Shown piece by piece: positions 33,205-44,505 of a DNA stretch of 64,000 nucleotides. The first letter of the stretch is position 1. The number at the start of each line of letters is the position of its first letter. Source of the stretch: Reticulitermes lucifugus (taxonomy: Eukaryota; Arthropoda; Insecta; Blattodea; Rhinotermitidae); the NCBI GenBank assembly GCA_026260175.1, contig JAKCWW010000166.1:34396-98395 (forward strand). Reading direction: 5' to 3'. Below the pieces are notes generated by a model. It made no database searches. It worked only from the letters and a program-made list of their open reading frames with translations, and was not told the origin of the DNA. Both the position numbers and the translations under genes were made by a program.

Positions 33205-33549
33205 TGTGTAATAATAATAATAGTAATAATAATAATAGTTCTATTTATATTAAATCTCTGGTGAAGCAATCCAGGACAGGCCCTTAGAAATCCAGGAGGT
33301 TGAGGCTCCCAGAATTTCTAGACAATCAGCATATGAAGGTGGCAAGATAAGGTTGTCATCCCCACGCCTTTACCCACCAGGAGATACTCCTGGTACTCAT
33401 TTCTGTTGGAGACTGAGTCGACCCTACGGCCACAGTGCGGGCGGAAGGATTATGTTAATGAACAAACCCAATAACCTCATTAGGAATCGAACCCGCGACC
33501 TTCCGGTTTGTAGCGCAGTGCCTCAACCAACTGCGCCACCGCCCCTCGC
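33205..33549 (-). repeat. tRNA-derived SINE, family D, near full length
   Basis: The minus strand begins GGCGGTGGCGCAGTTGGTTG with A box, then B box GCGGGTTCGATTCC at correct spacing. The body follows, with CCTTCCGCCCGCACTGTGG, GTCGACTCAGTCTCCAACAG and GAGTACCAGGAGTATCTCCT, and ends in an (ATT)n tail at 33205-33240. The head is well preserved and the tail still simple, so this is among the younger repeats here. Confidence 0.85.
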
Positions 33550-33695
33550 AGACACCTTTACCTATAAACACACAACATTCACAAAATACAAACATTCATG
33601 CCCCCAGTGGGATTTAAACCTGCACTCCCAGTAAGTAGGCGGCTGTAGCTGTAGACCTACGCCTTGGACCACGTGGCTATCGGAATCGGGGGAAA
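33550..33695 (-). repeat. tRNA-derived SINE, family B, joined to family D
   Basis: Minus strand: tRNA-like head GATAGCCACGTGGTCCAAGG..GTGCAGGTTTAAATCCCACT, then the B-family body CATGAATGTTTGTATTTTGT and GGTAAAGGTGTCTGCGAG. Here the B sequence stops and family D begins directly. Compare the intact B copy at 41873-42122. The missing B 3' part is not found beyond the D tail, so this is a chimera rather than a simple insertion. Confidence 0.75.
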
Positions 33696-33699
33696 ATAA

Positions 33700-36009
33700 A
33701 ATATTTGGTGTAATTTTTTTCGGGGACAAAAGTAATTATCGGTTACAAACACTGTGCCTTGTCACACCGTCCATTCACAGCACGCTTCAATCTACATCGG
33801 AAACAGAACACATATTTGCAGCATTTAATGGTAATGCAGTTTTCCTTCACACTTATCTGCAAATTGAACACGACAGGCAATTGTAACGTATCGAGTGGCT
33901 ATCAAAACACATAAACGTGTTGTTTCGCTCTCTTAATCTGGTTTTTACACACCCCTGCCCAGTGGCTACAGTGATTGATTCAATCAATCATCAGCCGGCA
34001 GGGGACAAAACCGCCGATTCGCCATTATTGAGGAATACTACAGTCGTCTGTTTGAACCAATAACAATCCGCCCTACAGGAGGGCTGCATTGTTACAACAG
34101 CTCATTTTGAAACCGAGCACAAAGGAGCGCCGGCTGTAATAACTCGGGGGTTCACCGTCTGGAACTCTCTCAGTCACGTGGCACAAAGCTTCATAACAAG
34201 CTAACATCGAGATTAGTTGCACCAGTATCGTGTTGAACACCGCCAGTTTTCTGAGGCATACTTCATAAATACCGCTACAATTTCAACGAGACATTTTGGA
34301 AACAAAATTTTGTCAAAAATTCCGAACCATGGTAAACTGAAAAGTTTATGACATTTACAGTAAGATAAGTATTGAATTTAGTGTAATAAAAATAATAATA
34401 CACTATTATCTGAAGAAAATAATTTGTTACATGCAGACATTGCCATACTGACTCGAGCATGTATTCCACAGCTGCTATCCTCTGACCGTATTCTACATTG
34501 CCACCAACTCTAATTTTAATTAACATAAATAATGAAGTTATGTAAGGGAACAATAACAAGCATCAGGTTTATAAAAACTAGCAAAGGGCCGACTTGTCTT
34601 CCAACTGGAAATTTTTGCAATTCCCAAACTACAAAGGGGTTGCCTCTATTTTCTGATTACTTGCTGTACCTAAATATATGTAATGGATGATGATAATAAT
34701 AATAACAATAATAATAATAATAGTTTAAATTTGCAAAGCACTTATTGTTTATGCACAGATTCTGTGTAAGCCTCAGCGTTTCGCAACGGTGCACGATTTG
34801 TAATTATCGACATATCGCATGGTTATTTAGCTACTGCCATCAAACGTAAAGCTACCGAAAATTTTTCTACCATCACCATGTTAATATTTTGCATTCCTCA
34901 AATGTTGTACACACAAAACAAGCTTATCTTCGGCAGAAAAGTTGCTATGCATCATTCAGTAGTTACATAAATTGTAAGCCTTCTATCCCACAGTAAAGAG
35001 CAAGGCAGCAGTTTCTTCTGAAACACTAGTACCTTTGCACCAAAATGAACAGCGTCTATTTCAGAATACAATAATTATCGCAGAAGATGCAGTGAGAACC
35101 TGAAATTTCACTTGCTTTGAGTACTTTCCCTGACTTATTTTATATTTCCTAATATCATCTATGCCATCCTTGCTTCCGAAATACGAAGCCCCACAAAAGA
35201 ATCACATTTTGAATTATGCAAACCGCCTCGCTGTGGACCATTTGCGACCCTCCCCTCTCGTATGTAAATGCCTCACTCAATGGCTTCGGCCATTATATCT
35301 GCTTTAAATATAAATGTTGTCGGACATTTACACAGATCCGAAAATCCTCACAATGACAATAAATACAGAATATTGTTGACTGTAGGGCCACTGTGCTGCG
35401 TGCAAGGGACACGTTGCCAGTGGCAACCAAATACCGTGTTGACCGGAGATATGCGAACTGTATTATACAGCTTGTCAAGAAAGTGTCTGTTAGCTTCGCG
35501 GTGTCTGTGTGCCTATAGGGATATTACCATCAATGGGCACAAAACGTCCTGGGTATGGCTCGTATAGAATAGAAGACCGTTTGCTTAGTTAATGTAAAAG
35601 TTCCTTGGTGTTATAAAACCCATGTTTACAAACTCCAACCTCAGTAGATACATTCCCACTCGTGTTTTCATAACTTACTTATTCTACATCCCTTTTAATA
35701 TTATTCTACTTTTCACGCCTAGATTCAGCAAGTTATTTCTCCGTTTGCGTGTCTTTAATATTTAACACAAGAATGTCGCTTTCATATATGTAGCATTCCT
35801 CTGAAGTTCTGGTTCAAATCTCGGCCCCATCCCGACTAAAGATTTGTCGTTATCTCCCTGGACCATTCGAGGAAAATGTCGTTGTAATAACTACAATTTG
35901 GCCATGGCTGTTTCCTCCCATATCCTTTCCATCCTTTATCCACTAATTTTCCTAATATTCGACTCTTCGTACTCCGACATGCTGATAGGGTCTTTAAATA
36001 AAACCACGC
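33700..36009. other. Anonymous; AAT microsatellite at about 34686-34723
   Basis: Contains an imperfect palindrome TGATTGATTCAATCAATCA at about 33971-33991 and an (AAT)n tract at about 34686-34723. No coding or transposon remnant recognised. Confidence 0.55.
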
Positions 36010-36110
36010 TATATGTCCCACTCATCTCATCCTCCTTGATTTAACTGCCCCAATAGTAGCAAGTGAAGACCACAAATTATGTAGCTCTTCATCACGAAAT
36101 TTTATCCAGT
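36010..36110 (-). pseudogene. LINE ORF2 C-terminal fragment
   Basis: The minus frame reads FRDEELHNLWSSLATIGAVK, then SRRMR. This matches the tail phrase EELHNLYSS-x-x-IIR-x-IKSRRMRWAGHVARMG, recalled from reverse-transcriptase ORFs of insect LINEs. After SRRMR a stop replaces the Trp and the resemblance fades (GHIAW). A single short piece with no RT motifs nearby. Confidence 0.6.
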
Positions 36111-36587
36111 CTCCTACAAAATCCCCCATCTTAGGACAAAATACTCTTTCCTGCATAACAGTTTCAGTACTCTTAACGTATATATGTTCTTCACTTACGG
36201 TATGACATATCAATATTACAAAAAATTCTAAGGCAGTGAAACTTAAAAGAACAACGACTACATGTTCGCCGCGTTTCAGCGGCAACTTCTCCCACATAAG
36301 TGTAAGATGCATATCCTATACATCATACTGACGGCGTTTGCAGATACTGCATTTACTGATACAGAGTTTAATGTATCTTCCATTATTGATCGGAAATATA
36401 TTAAATATGAAGTATTTAATAATGCAGTATCAACTGAGTGTAATTTATTGTTGACAGAGGTGTCACAAAGATAATAAATCTTATATCAATACGACAAGAG
36501 TGGTGATCAGGTTTGACTCGCGTCCTGAAGCAAACCGGGCAAGAGTAAACGTAAACTTCTCGCTGTACATAATTTACTTGTTTGTTT
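36111..36587. other. No recognisable feature
   Basis: Anonymous AT-rich sequence. Confidence 0.5.
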
Positions 36588-36640
36588 GTTCGTACCTTAT
36601 TTAACGACGTTGGCAGTAGCTCAGGGTACACAGCGCCTAA
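36588..36640 (+). repeat. TTAACGACG-type repeat fragment
   Basis: CTTATTTAACGACGTTGGCA, then GCTCAGGGTACACAGCGCC. The same motif occurs at 52895-52950 and 62361-62415. I recall TTATTTAACGACGCT..ACAGCGTC as the signature of a widespread arthropod repeat; only its first 50 bp are visible. Confidence 0.5.
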
Positions 36641-36849
36641 TGTTTAAACGAATAGCGAATAATAATTTTAAAATGGCGTGGCTGCAGCTTATTTTAAGTT
36701 ACTTTCTCGTCATTAGAGTGGATGGAATGAGTGAAACGTCGGTCAAGTTTCGAAATCGGCACCTGCCGAATAACGACAAGATTTACTGCTTGAGGTAATG
36801 CGCTAGACACTACGCTTAATTAAGCAACACGCTATTAATAAGTATAAGG

Positions 36850-36980
36850 AGTGGAGGTATAGCTCTACTCCCTCGCCACGGAAGAGAAGAAAGTTGTTAG
36901 GTAAATTCGCCGGGTGCTTCCCCTCGGGGAATGAGCCCCCCTTACCCACTGGATAGCAGATTGGGTGTGCCCTTTTATTT
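36850..36980 (-). repeat. SINE family A, distal fragment with internal loss
   Basis: The plus strand shows GTGGAGGTATAGCTCTACTC, then GCCGGGTGCTTCCCCTCGGG, TTACCCACTGGATAGCAGAT and GGGTGTGCCC, the reverse complement of the family A body. The block that normally lies between the first two is deleted. The head is absent. Confidence 0.65.
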
Positions 36981-37702
36981 CCTTGGAAGCCGTGAAGAAA
37001 AGCTGAATTAGTATTAACATTTTTAGCTAGTAACTCTAAATTTTATCATGGAGCCTAAGCACTGTCAAGTAGTCGCAAGGGCGGGCTAGTGACGTCTCTT
37101 TGTAGGTACTTCAGGTTACAATAATATGTTTTTCGTTAGATTTGTTCTAACAATTTCTATATATGCTTCGGTCTTTAAAATATTCTTTCCGTGAGGTTCA
37201 CAGCTTGTACGCACCGCTCCTGCGTCCTAGCATCTAATACGTATTCCATCCACTAAAATGACACGAAGGTCCTTCCTGAGTATAGCACATTCGAAATTCT
37301 ATCATGAGTTATTCAACGTACGCGTCTGTTTATTTAATATCTGTTCCACTATTCTGGTGTTCCTCTCATTCTTCGCGTTGAAGGTTTAAAATTGCAGGCT
37401 GCATTCGGTAACTTTTTTTTTTTTTGGATTTCTACAGTTTGTCGTATTATCAAGGGGTAAAGCATACTCCTCAAAAGTTCACAGTTACTAAACCATCCAA
37501 GAAATGTCCTACTGTATGGAACACGAAGGTAATCACAACAAATAACAAATAAAGTAACTGAAGCAAAAAATTGGAATCTTAACCCACACAATTACCACAT
37601 TTCCATATTTCTCTAAAATCAATTTTAATATAATTCCTCCCAACTCAATACAGACGCCCAAACTGAATCTTCGAAGAAGACATCTCGTTGTGTTATGTAA
37701 CT
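36981..37702. other. No recognisable feature
   Basis: AT-rich anonymous sequence with a T11-12 run near 37413. Confidence 0.5.
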
Positions 37703-37839
37703 ACATAGTAGCAAATAAAGTCAAACACAACACCGTATTGTAAACAAAATTATAGTACCTACATGCAGCGACTTCATGTGGGTAATATAATAACTTACAA
37801 TAAAATATTGTGGTTGACTGACTTTATTTGTTACTGTAT
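37703..37839. repeat. Inverted repeat, about 45-bp arms
   Basis: The left arm (37703-37747, ACATAGTAGCAAATAAAGTCA then AAACACAACACCGTATTGTAA) pairs with the right arm (37795-37839) with few mismatches; the first 20 bp are nearly perfect. The loop is about 47 bp. The AAATAAAGTCA word and nearby CTTCGAAG resemble parts of the hammerhead-like module, but the core is not recognisable. Confidence 0.6.
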
Positions 37840-38071
37840 AGCTCAAAGTGAACTTTACATTTGAGGCTTTCGAAGTAACGCCTTTGTGCTCAATTTAATG
37901 GTACAGCAAATCAGTTCGCATATGAGATCTAAAGTTTTCACGGCGGTGAATAACCGTATTATAATTTTCTGGGTTATTACAGCGTGCAGTATGTAAGGTC
38001 GTTACATACCAGACTGCACGGTGTCAAAACACGGAAGATCAAAATAAGAACAAATCAATCAGTACTTTCCT
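37840..38071. other. No gene; short VTPC-like phrase
   Basis: At 38008-38035 the minus strand reads TTTTGACACCGTGCAGTCTG, a short piece of the VTPC repeat. Confidence 0.4.
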
Positions 38072-38350
38072 TCCTATGTATCTGGAGCCAGGATAACGTC
38101 GTCAATACAGTAATTAGGACATATGGTGGACGAACGAGGAAACGTGGTTCGATTTCAGGCAGGAAAAATAAAATGCGCTCTTTTAAAAGCGTCCAGAGCG
38201 GCTCTCGTTTTAACCTAGCCACATGTTCAATGGGTACCGGAAATAAAGCGGCTGAGGCGTGAGGCTGACCATTCAAATCCATCTAGTGCAGGGGGCTAAG
38301 AATAACTGAAGCTGCACTTCCAGTCTCCTGTAAACCTTCATGACTTGGCA
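38072..38350 (+). repeat. tRNA-derived SINE, family A, near full length
   Basis: Head: GCCAGGATAACGTCGTCAAT (A box), spacer, GTGGTTCGATTTCAGGCAGG (B box). Body: AGCGTCCAGAGCGGCTCTCG, CAATGGGTACCGG, AAAGCGGCTGAGGCGTGAGG, CTGACCATTCAAATCCATCT and AGTGCAGGGGGCTAAGAA. The distal end is CTTCATGACTTGGCAC. Head-to-tail order is complete, which fixes the family's orientation. Confidence 0.8.
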
Positions 38351-39361
38351 CAGGAACACCCTTTACCTCCACGTTCCTCTCTGTTTAGAACTAAACGCAG
38401 GACATATCACTTCTGCAGTAAATCCACTTTGTGTGTGTGTGTGACATCCTTTAGAATAAACGACCACCACTAACCATCATCACCTCTCCCTACTGAGAGG
38501 CATATGTTAATACAGAATATATATGCGTCTTACTTCAAAGGAGAATGGAAACAGTGTTAGACTGAAAGACTCGTCTTTACCGACTAATGGTGAAATTTAG
38601 TATCATAGGGCACGGTGTTCATTATGAGACCAGATTACCGACTACGATTTTCACTTAACGTTCCTTTCCTTTTATTCAGACTGACCATGATAGCTTAGCC
38701 TTAAAATAGTCAAGGCATCCCGGGCGAAGCACGGGTATTTCCACTTTTTTCGAGTAAATCACTGAAATCATGCGCCGTTAAATGGTCCTGCTACACAGAC
38801 TTACTTTCTCGAAAAACATTATGGCGAATGACAACACGTGTCTACTAATCTCAGCAAAACTCATTTGCATTCAGACATTTTTATCTGTCGGACCGGAGTA
38901 GCAGTTTGCGCATGTTCCGCAAAGTACGTCGACAATTTAAATAAACAAGTTCCTGAAACAACCGCAATAAAGTTCCTACACTGATCACAAAATACGCCAA
39001 CCAGCAGCAGCAAGTTAGCAGCCTTGAGGTATCAAATGTATGTACCATACGATCTCACAAATTGCTTAAACAATTTAAAAACTCGCAAATTTTCTGCTCG
39101 GATTAAGGAGAGAAATCGGGGTTTGTAATATTAGATCTACTCACATGTACTGTATAAAAATTGGATATTTATAGAGCATAACTGGATGCCGTGGTCAACA
39201 TACTTCTTGTGTTTTCATTAACTTGTCTAAACGAATCATAACACAGAAGCTACTGTCCTCTGTGGTATCACGACATATAGTTTCCTAATAGCTACCAACT
39301 TCCCAGATGCACATACTGCCCGTTTCGGGTAGCAAATGAAGGCGATAAGGTCCTCTGTACC

Positions 39362-39365
<4 letters not shown>
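38351..39365. other. No recognisable feature
   Basis: Anonymous sequence with a short (GT)n run at about 38429. Confidence 0.5.

Positions 39366-39400
<35 letters not shown>
39366..39400 (+). repeat. (TA)n microsatellite
   Basis: An uninterrupted TATATA run of about 17 units. It is the purest simple repeat in the window and likely length-polymorphic. Confidence 0.95.
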
Positions 39401-39402
<2 letters not shown>

Positions 39403-41744
39403 AAGGCACTGTAGAGTCTCTCATAAAAGAAGATAATAATCTTAGTCCCCAAATCTCACCAATCATAAGTCAAAATCAGACACAAAGGTAACGTGCAATT
39501 CCCATGGAACGTAAAGAAATCACTTTGGCACGTAGGCCTATTGGACGTTCGCGGCCCAGTTCTGGAAAACGCCGTCTGCTCTTTTAAATACGACGTCTCG
39601 CCCGAATGCCATAAACAGCCTCAATAGTGTCTTTGTTCAGAAAGTCGCAGGTTAAAATCTCAGCCGATTACCTGGCTGTTCTAAGGTATTTTTCATGGGT
39701 CGTGTCAATACTCAATGCAAATTATGGATATAACATTAATATCGGCCACGACCAAGCATTCCAGTTCCATTTAGTATTACATATTGCATATCTTCTAATA
39801 TCTCTCGCTGACAACATCCGATGTTAGGTACATGGGCTGTTTAAAAACTGACGATCCCCCCGCCTTAAACATTAGGTGCATCCCCAACGTTTCAGCTGAG
39901 GACAGGAACAGATCCACATGCCGAAACGATGTGTTCCCTTTGAAATATCAGATGATGTGTCCAGAAACCGACGTAAGTATTCCTAGTAACATAATTTTAA
40001 GAGGCACGCGACGGTAATCCTCATATATTTTTCCACAGTCTTTGGTAACAAAATCTTGTTTCCTACCATTGTCATTTAAATAATGAGTACGGTTGTGGCA
40101 GCCCCTTAAATAACACATACTGGGAACAATGCCAATAAAATTCGGCCTACAGAATTGAATGCATTATGTAGTGCCCACTAAGAGCAATCCTGTAATTGGA
40201 TTCAGACAGCATTACTGTCTTTCTCTCCGTGGATAAGAAACGTAAGGGCTAATCCCCTCTACGACCAAGGGCAGTGAAACGGAGTAGGCTTAACTCGGCT
40301 ATAAGCATGACTGCGAAACATTTATGGCACCGTGACCTGCCACAAGCAGGGCTCCAGTAAATCATTTGATTTACCTCACTGTTCGGATTTCTTCTAATTT
40401 TCTGCCAATTTCACCCTTCCTTTTCCTCTCCTTTTTCTTTCTTTTGTTTTATTTTTCTCCGAATGCTTTCACTGTGGTCGATTTATATCTCTCTTCTCCT
40501 TACTCTTTCAGGTAACTGCTAGCTGTAATTAGGGCAGAACTGTCGCAATTTCCATACTCACTTCAAAGCGTTGTATCACTCCGCTGTTTCCTTTCACTTC
40601 TTTGTCCGCTTTTAGTATATAATTTTTATGCATTCTCTGCCACCAGTAAAAAAAATAAATGCATAATAAGGAGGTAATGTGTGTCAAAATGTCAATACAC
40701 TTGTTTCATCCATAAAGCCACTCAAAGTCTGCGAGTTTTGTGGTTTTCACAGCCGCGTAAGTTGAGGATTTCAGATACATGGGTGTGACGCAGCGCCTTT
40801 GTGTGAAGTTTCCCGACTTCCCTCCAAAATATCGGAAAAACTCACCAATGATGCAGTGTCGAAGTTTACCTGTTTCTTTTACTGTTTAACAGCACTTAGT
40901 CTACTGCATAAAAAATGAAATGCTGGATGATTTTGAATAATAAATAATGACAAACACTAAATTAAGACAAAGTAAGTAAATTTAAACTAAGTATTTAAGA
41001 AGCTGACAGTCGCTCACCAAGCCAGGAGGTTCCTCGCCTTTATGGAATCCGCAATTTTATTATCATGTCCACAAGAACACTATCTCGATTTACCTAAATC
41101 CAGTCCAATCACTGCAGCATATTTACTATTTACTAATAAATTCTTCCCCATTACTTTCCCAACTGTAAAGTTGTCATATTCTTTCAAGTTATTCTACGAA
41201 ATTATTTTATGTGTTTCTTATTTATTATATGCATTCTACATTGTCTTCCAATTTAATTCTTCTTAATTTGATGATATAATTGTATTTTCTGAAGGAAACA
41301 TATTATAAAGCTCTTATATATGCAATTTTCCTAACTCTCTACTCAATTCAGCCCTCTTATATCTAAATATTCTCCTCACCATCCTGTTCACAACCAGGCC
41401 GCTACTTGATGTACCTCAAACACTTCTTACCGAGTCACAGTTATAACCTTGTGGATGAGGTTGTCTATATAGCAGCCACGTAAATATCCATATGAACGTC
41501 AGTATCAGGTAAAAGTATCACACCCTCGTTCTCTATAAAAAGACTCAGTTAATATTCATACTATAATGAGAAGGCGCAAACAAACCCATGACTAACATTT
41601 TAAAGAATGAGATAGTCTGAATCATATTTGAAGGTACAGTTCTACCGCGCAGTGAACACACCTCGTCTCAGTTACAAAAAAGAATCAGTTATTTTATGTT
41701 ACTTGTACCGCACATTGTCTTGATTATATAAAATCGTGTTCCGA
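39401..41744. other. Long anonymous stretch
   Basis: No recognisable coding or repeat structure over about 2.3 kb. A pyrimidine-rich patch lies at about 40395-40520. A GAAAC/CTGAGGA pair near 39895-39925 was considered as a hammerhead-like copy and not accepted. Confidence 0.5.
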
Positions 41745-41840
41745 CAAATGTACACTCTTTATTATCCATTATTTAATTCAGTTTATATTAAAAATAGTCC
41801 AAAATGTTTCGAAACATGTCACAGTTCATCCTCAGGGACT
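41745..41840 (-). ncRNA. Hammerhead-like module, copy i
   Basis: Minus strand: AGTCC, CTGAGGA, T, GAAC..GTTTC hairpin, GAAACATTTT, GGACT. AGTCC and GGACT (plus coordinates 41836-41840 and 41796-41800) are perfectly complementary over 5 bp. The usual GTA triplet before stem I has decayed. The distal end reads AATAAAGAGTGTACATTTGTCGG-like. Confidence 0.5.
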
Positions 41841-41861
41841 CAATTATTTATTACACCAGCT

Positions 41862-42135
41862 ATCTACGTATGGTCCGCGTGGTCTAAGGCGTGGGTCTGC
41901 GGCCGCTTGCTTACTAGGATTGTGGGTTCGAATCCCGCCTAGGACATGGATGTCTGTCTCTTATGAGTGTTGTGTGTTGTAAGGTAGAGGTCTCTGCGAC
42001 GAGCTGGTCCCTCATCCAGAGGAGTCCTACCGAGTGTGGTGTTTCTAAAAGTGTGATCGTGAAGCCTCGAAAAATGAGGCGGCCTAGGCCCCCAAGGGGC
42101 TGTCGAGCCATTGGGGAAAAAAATCTACGTATGGT
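41862..42135 (+). mobile_element. tRNA-derived SINE, family B, with target duplication
   Basis: A 13-bp direct repeat ATCTACGTATGGT (41862-41874 and 42123-42135) brackets the element, as expected after LINE-mediated retroposition. The head has TGGTCTAAGGCGTGGGTC (A box) and GGGTTCGAATCCCGCC (B box). The body runs CATGGATGTCTGTCTCTTAT, CTCTGCGACGAGCTGGTCCC, TCATCCAGAGGAGTCCTACC, GAGTGTGGTGTTTCTAAAAG and ends CCATTGGGGAAAAAA with a short A tail. It is the most intact SINE here and probably the youngest. It lies about 20 bp from hammerhead-like copy i. Confidence 0.9.
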
Positions 42136-43027
42136 ACTCATTAAAATATATATGTTGGGTAGATAAAATGCCGTTAACTGTGTTGAGTTTTGGACACTGC
42201 AGGTATTTCGCCAGCAGATGAGCTCGGCTGTACGTGTTCTTGTACGACGAAACATTAGTTGCTTCCACTCAGCACAACACGGCCCATTTCGCCTGGAAAT
42301 GCCAGAGCAGTTGACAGTTGGAAGTTTCAACGAGTCACTCCATTTTCTCACATGTTCGTGTTGTATCAAATTGCAGACATTCCGAACATCCCCAGGCTTA
42401 AAACACCAGCTTTAAAACCAAAACTTATCACTTAAATACCTTCTTCTGCGCAGGCAGCACTTTTCGGTCACGACACTCTCAAAGTTTCATAAAACCACTC
42501 GTTATTGTTGTACAGGGAAGCTAACACCACTTGTTCTGAGATCCGTACAAAACATATAAATACACTGCGTGGGCACAACGTAGAATTTTTTAACGTTAAG
42601 CGTGGTGGTACACAGAAAATACTGGTATTCAAAGGGTTAATAATAGTGAATGAATAAGACTGGGCCCATATACGTGGTGTAATAAACAACCAAGTACTTA
42701 ATAACGTATGATTTTTACTTTAATAAACTTCAGTGAACTGTAAATGAAAATACCAATATAAGTGTGTTTTAAACGCCATTTTTAAAGGTCATTTCTTACA
42801 AATATAAGCTGATAGTGGTTACTGAATTTGTGAATAGTAACGGATGTAAGTAACATAGTTTAATTAAGAAAAAACTAATCATCTTCATCACAGGGTTGCA
42901 CAATAAACCTCAAGGCTGAGGTGCGTCCGTATCATCTTCTGCGGGGACCTTCACCACAAACAAAACATGGTTTAATTACTGGTTACACACTAAGTGCAGA
43001 AACCTTGTATAATATACGTTTATCTGC
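42136..43027. other. No recognisable feature
   Basis: Anonymous sequence with short open frames only. Confidence 0.5.
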
Positions 43028-43037
43028 GAATATCAAC

Positions 43038-43125
43038 GATCTCCCAGACGATGGGTGGTCGCGACCGAAACGTGTGTGAGATATAACGAGCAAATAATAT
43101 TCATGACTTCATGTGCGCTTTAATG
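43038..43125 (+). ncRNA. Hammerhead-like module, copy j
   Basis: ATCTC (43039-43043), C, CAGACGA, T, GGGT..ACC hairpin (containing the palindrome GGTCGCGACC), GAAAC (43067-43071), GTGTGT, GAGAT (43078-43082). ATCTC and GAGAT are perfectly complementary. One core base (T to A) and the triplet differ from the consensus. Confidence 0.45.
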
Positions 43126-43967
43126 CTTATCGAGTAAAGTACATATAGGCCCTTCCATTAATGAGAGTGTAAAATTAGCTCTGAGTGTTTAAGCTGCATG
43201 TTTACAGACTGAAGTTGCTGAACTGAACAGCTGCAAGCATTCTGCTAATTTCACATGTCCGTCATTACTTGGTGAATGCAATTTTGAGATAATATACTAT
43301 ACGGAACTTTTTTAAAATATGTAGGCGTATTGAACTCCAATGTGAAAAAGGAAGCGGTAAAAAAGAAATGGATAAGTATCGTGAGAATAAAATAAATAAA
43401 ATAAATATCATAGATCTACGTGAAAATACGGACAGAAAAACGGTTCCCCATATACTCGTAAGTCATTGATCTGAGCTTCCCTATAAAGTCAAGGCTCCGT
43501 CTGCAGGTACAAACGAGTAGGACATTATCAAAGGAAGCAGACACAATTCGGAACAGCGAGGCGCATGAAGTAGGATGAACAGATAGATCACTGTCGGCGT
43601 CTCAACCCTTCCCTATCCCATGCCAATTTTTCGGAAATTGCTTCCTTTAGTGTTCTGTTTTCACGGCCCACTAGACTCAATGCGCCTGGTGTTAGGCATT
43701 CCAGCGATACACAGACTCCATCGACTGCTCAGATGCTGCCGATTTCTTTGGTCAAGGAGGTTATTGATGGAATGGCTTTGCTTTACGTACGCGAAGCCAT
43801 CAATAAGTTTCCAACGAACTTTCCAGCGTAAGATTACATTTGCATTCAAATCGGATACAAGGAACGAATATACTATTGAATCTTAATCCTTAAGGTAGTA
43901 GCCTAGTGAAAGTAAGTTGTTCTGCTGCTTAAATAAGCACAACGTCGGGAGAACGTACTGGGTATTG
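43126..43967. other. No recognisable feature
   Basis: Anonymous sequence. An 88-codon frame (43620-43886) shows no known motif. Confidence 0.5.
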
Positions 43968-44100
43968 GAGTTATAGCTGCACGAATTCCTAGATGGAACT
44001 GAGTGGCCAGCTTCACGCACAGGTCGACTTATCTCCAGGGAAAGGGTCCTGGATAGGACACTGGATGGGAACGAGGACCAATGTGAAAGCTAGGGGGGTG
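43968..44100 (-). repeat. SINE family A, distal fragment
   Basis: Plus strand: TTGGAGTTATAGCTGCACGA, CTAGATGGAACTGAGTGGCC, AGCTTCACGC, TCCAGGGAAAGGGTCCTGG. This is the reverse complement of the distal and middle body. The head is lost. Confidence 0.6.
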
Positions 44101-44317
44101 AAGAGAACAAGTTAGGATATGTAAATAGAACGTAACAAATTACGCGCAGTCGCTTCCATTAATTTAGTTGAATCTTTACGTCACTGTTCATTCCGATATT
44201 ATAATGCGAGTTACGATCAAGGTGAGTGTAGATGTAACTGTAGGGTTGTTAGTGTGGTCTGTTATTGTTGTTCGACTTTAACCAAAACTGGAATGCGATG
44301 ACACACTCAATGACACA

Positions 44318-44505
44318 TACACACACTCGGTAGGACTCCTCTGGATGAGGGATCGGCCCGTAGCAGAGACATCTACCTGACAACAAACAACACTCACAAA
44401 AGACAGACATCCATGCGCGCCCAGCGGAATTCGAATCCGCAATCCCAGCAATCGAGCGGCTGCAAACCCACGCCTTAGATAGGGCGGTCTCCGGGATCGG
44501 AGTTT
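44318..44505 (-). repeat. tRNA-derived SINE, family B, different 3' end
   Basis: Minus strand: head GGAGACCGCCCTATCTAAGG, then GGATTCGAATTCCGCTGGGC (B box), then the B body ATGGATGTCTGTCTTTTGTG, GTAGATGTCTCTGCTACGGG, ATCCCTCATCCAGAGGAGTC and CTACCGAGTGTGTG. The sequence then diverges from the copy at 41873-42122 into a GTGTATGTGTCATTGAGTG tail, so it is a subfamily or truncated. Confidence 0.8.

Noticed and set aside
33480-33549. Functional tRNA gene on the minus strand
   Set aside because: It is the head of SINE family D; the body and simple tail follow directly.
39893-39945. CTGAGGA..GAAAC at 39.9 kb as a module copy
   Set aside because: The stem II region does not pair, the flanks are not complementary, and no AAGTGCATT-type end follows at the expected distance.
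41870-41945. Functional tRNA gene
   Set aside because: A and B boxes are good, but the acceptor and D arms do not pair and the sequence continues into a SINE body with target duplication.
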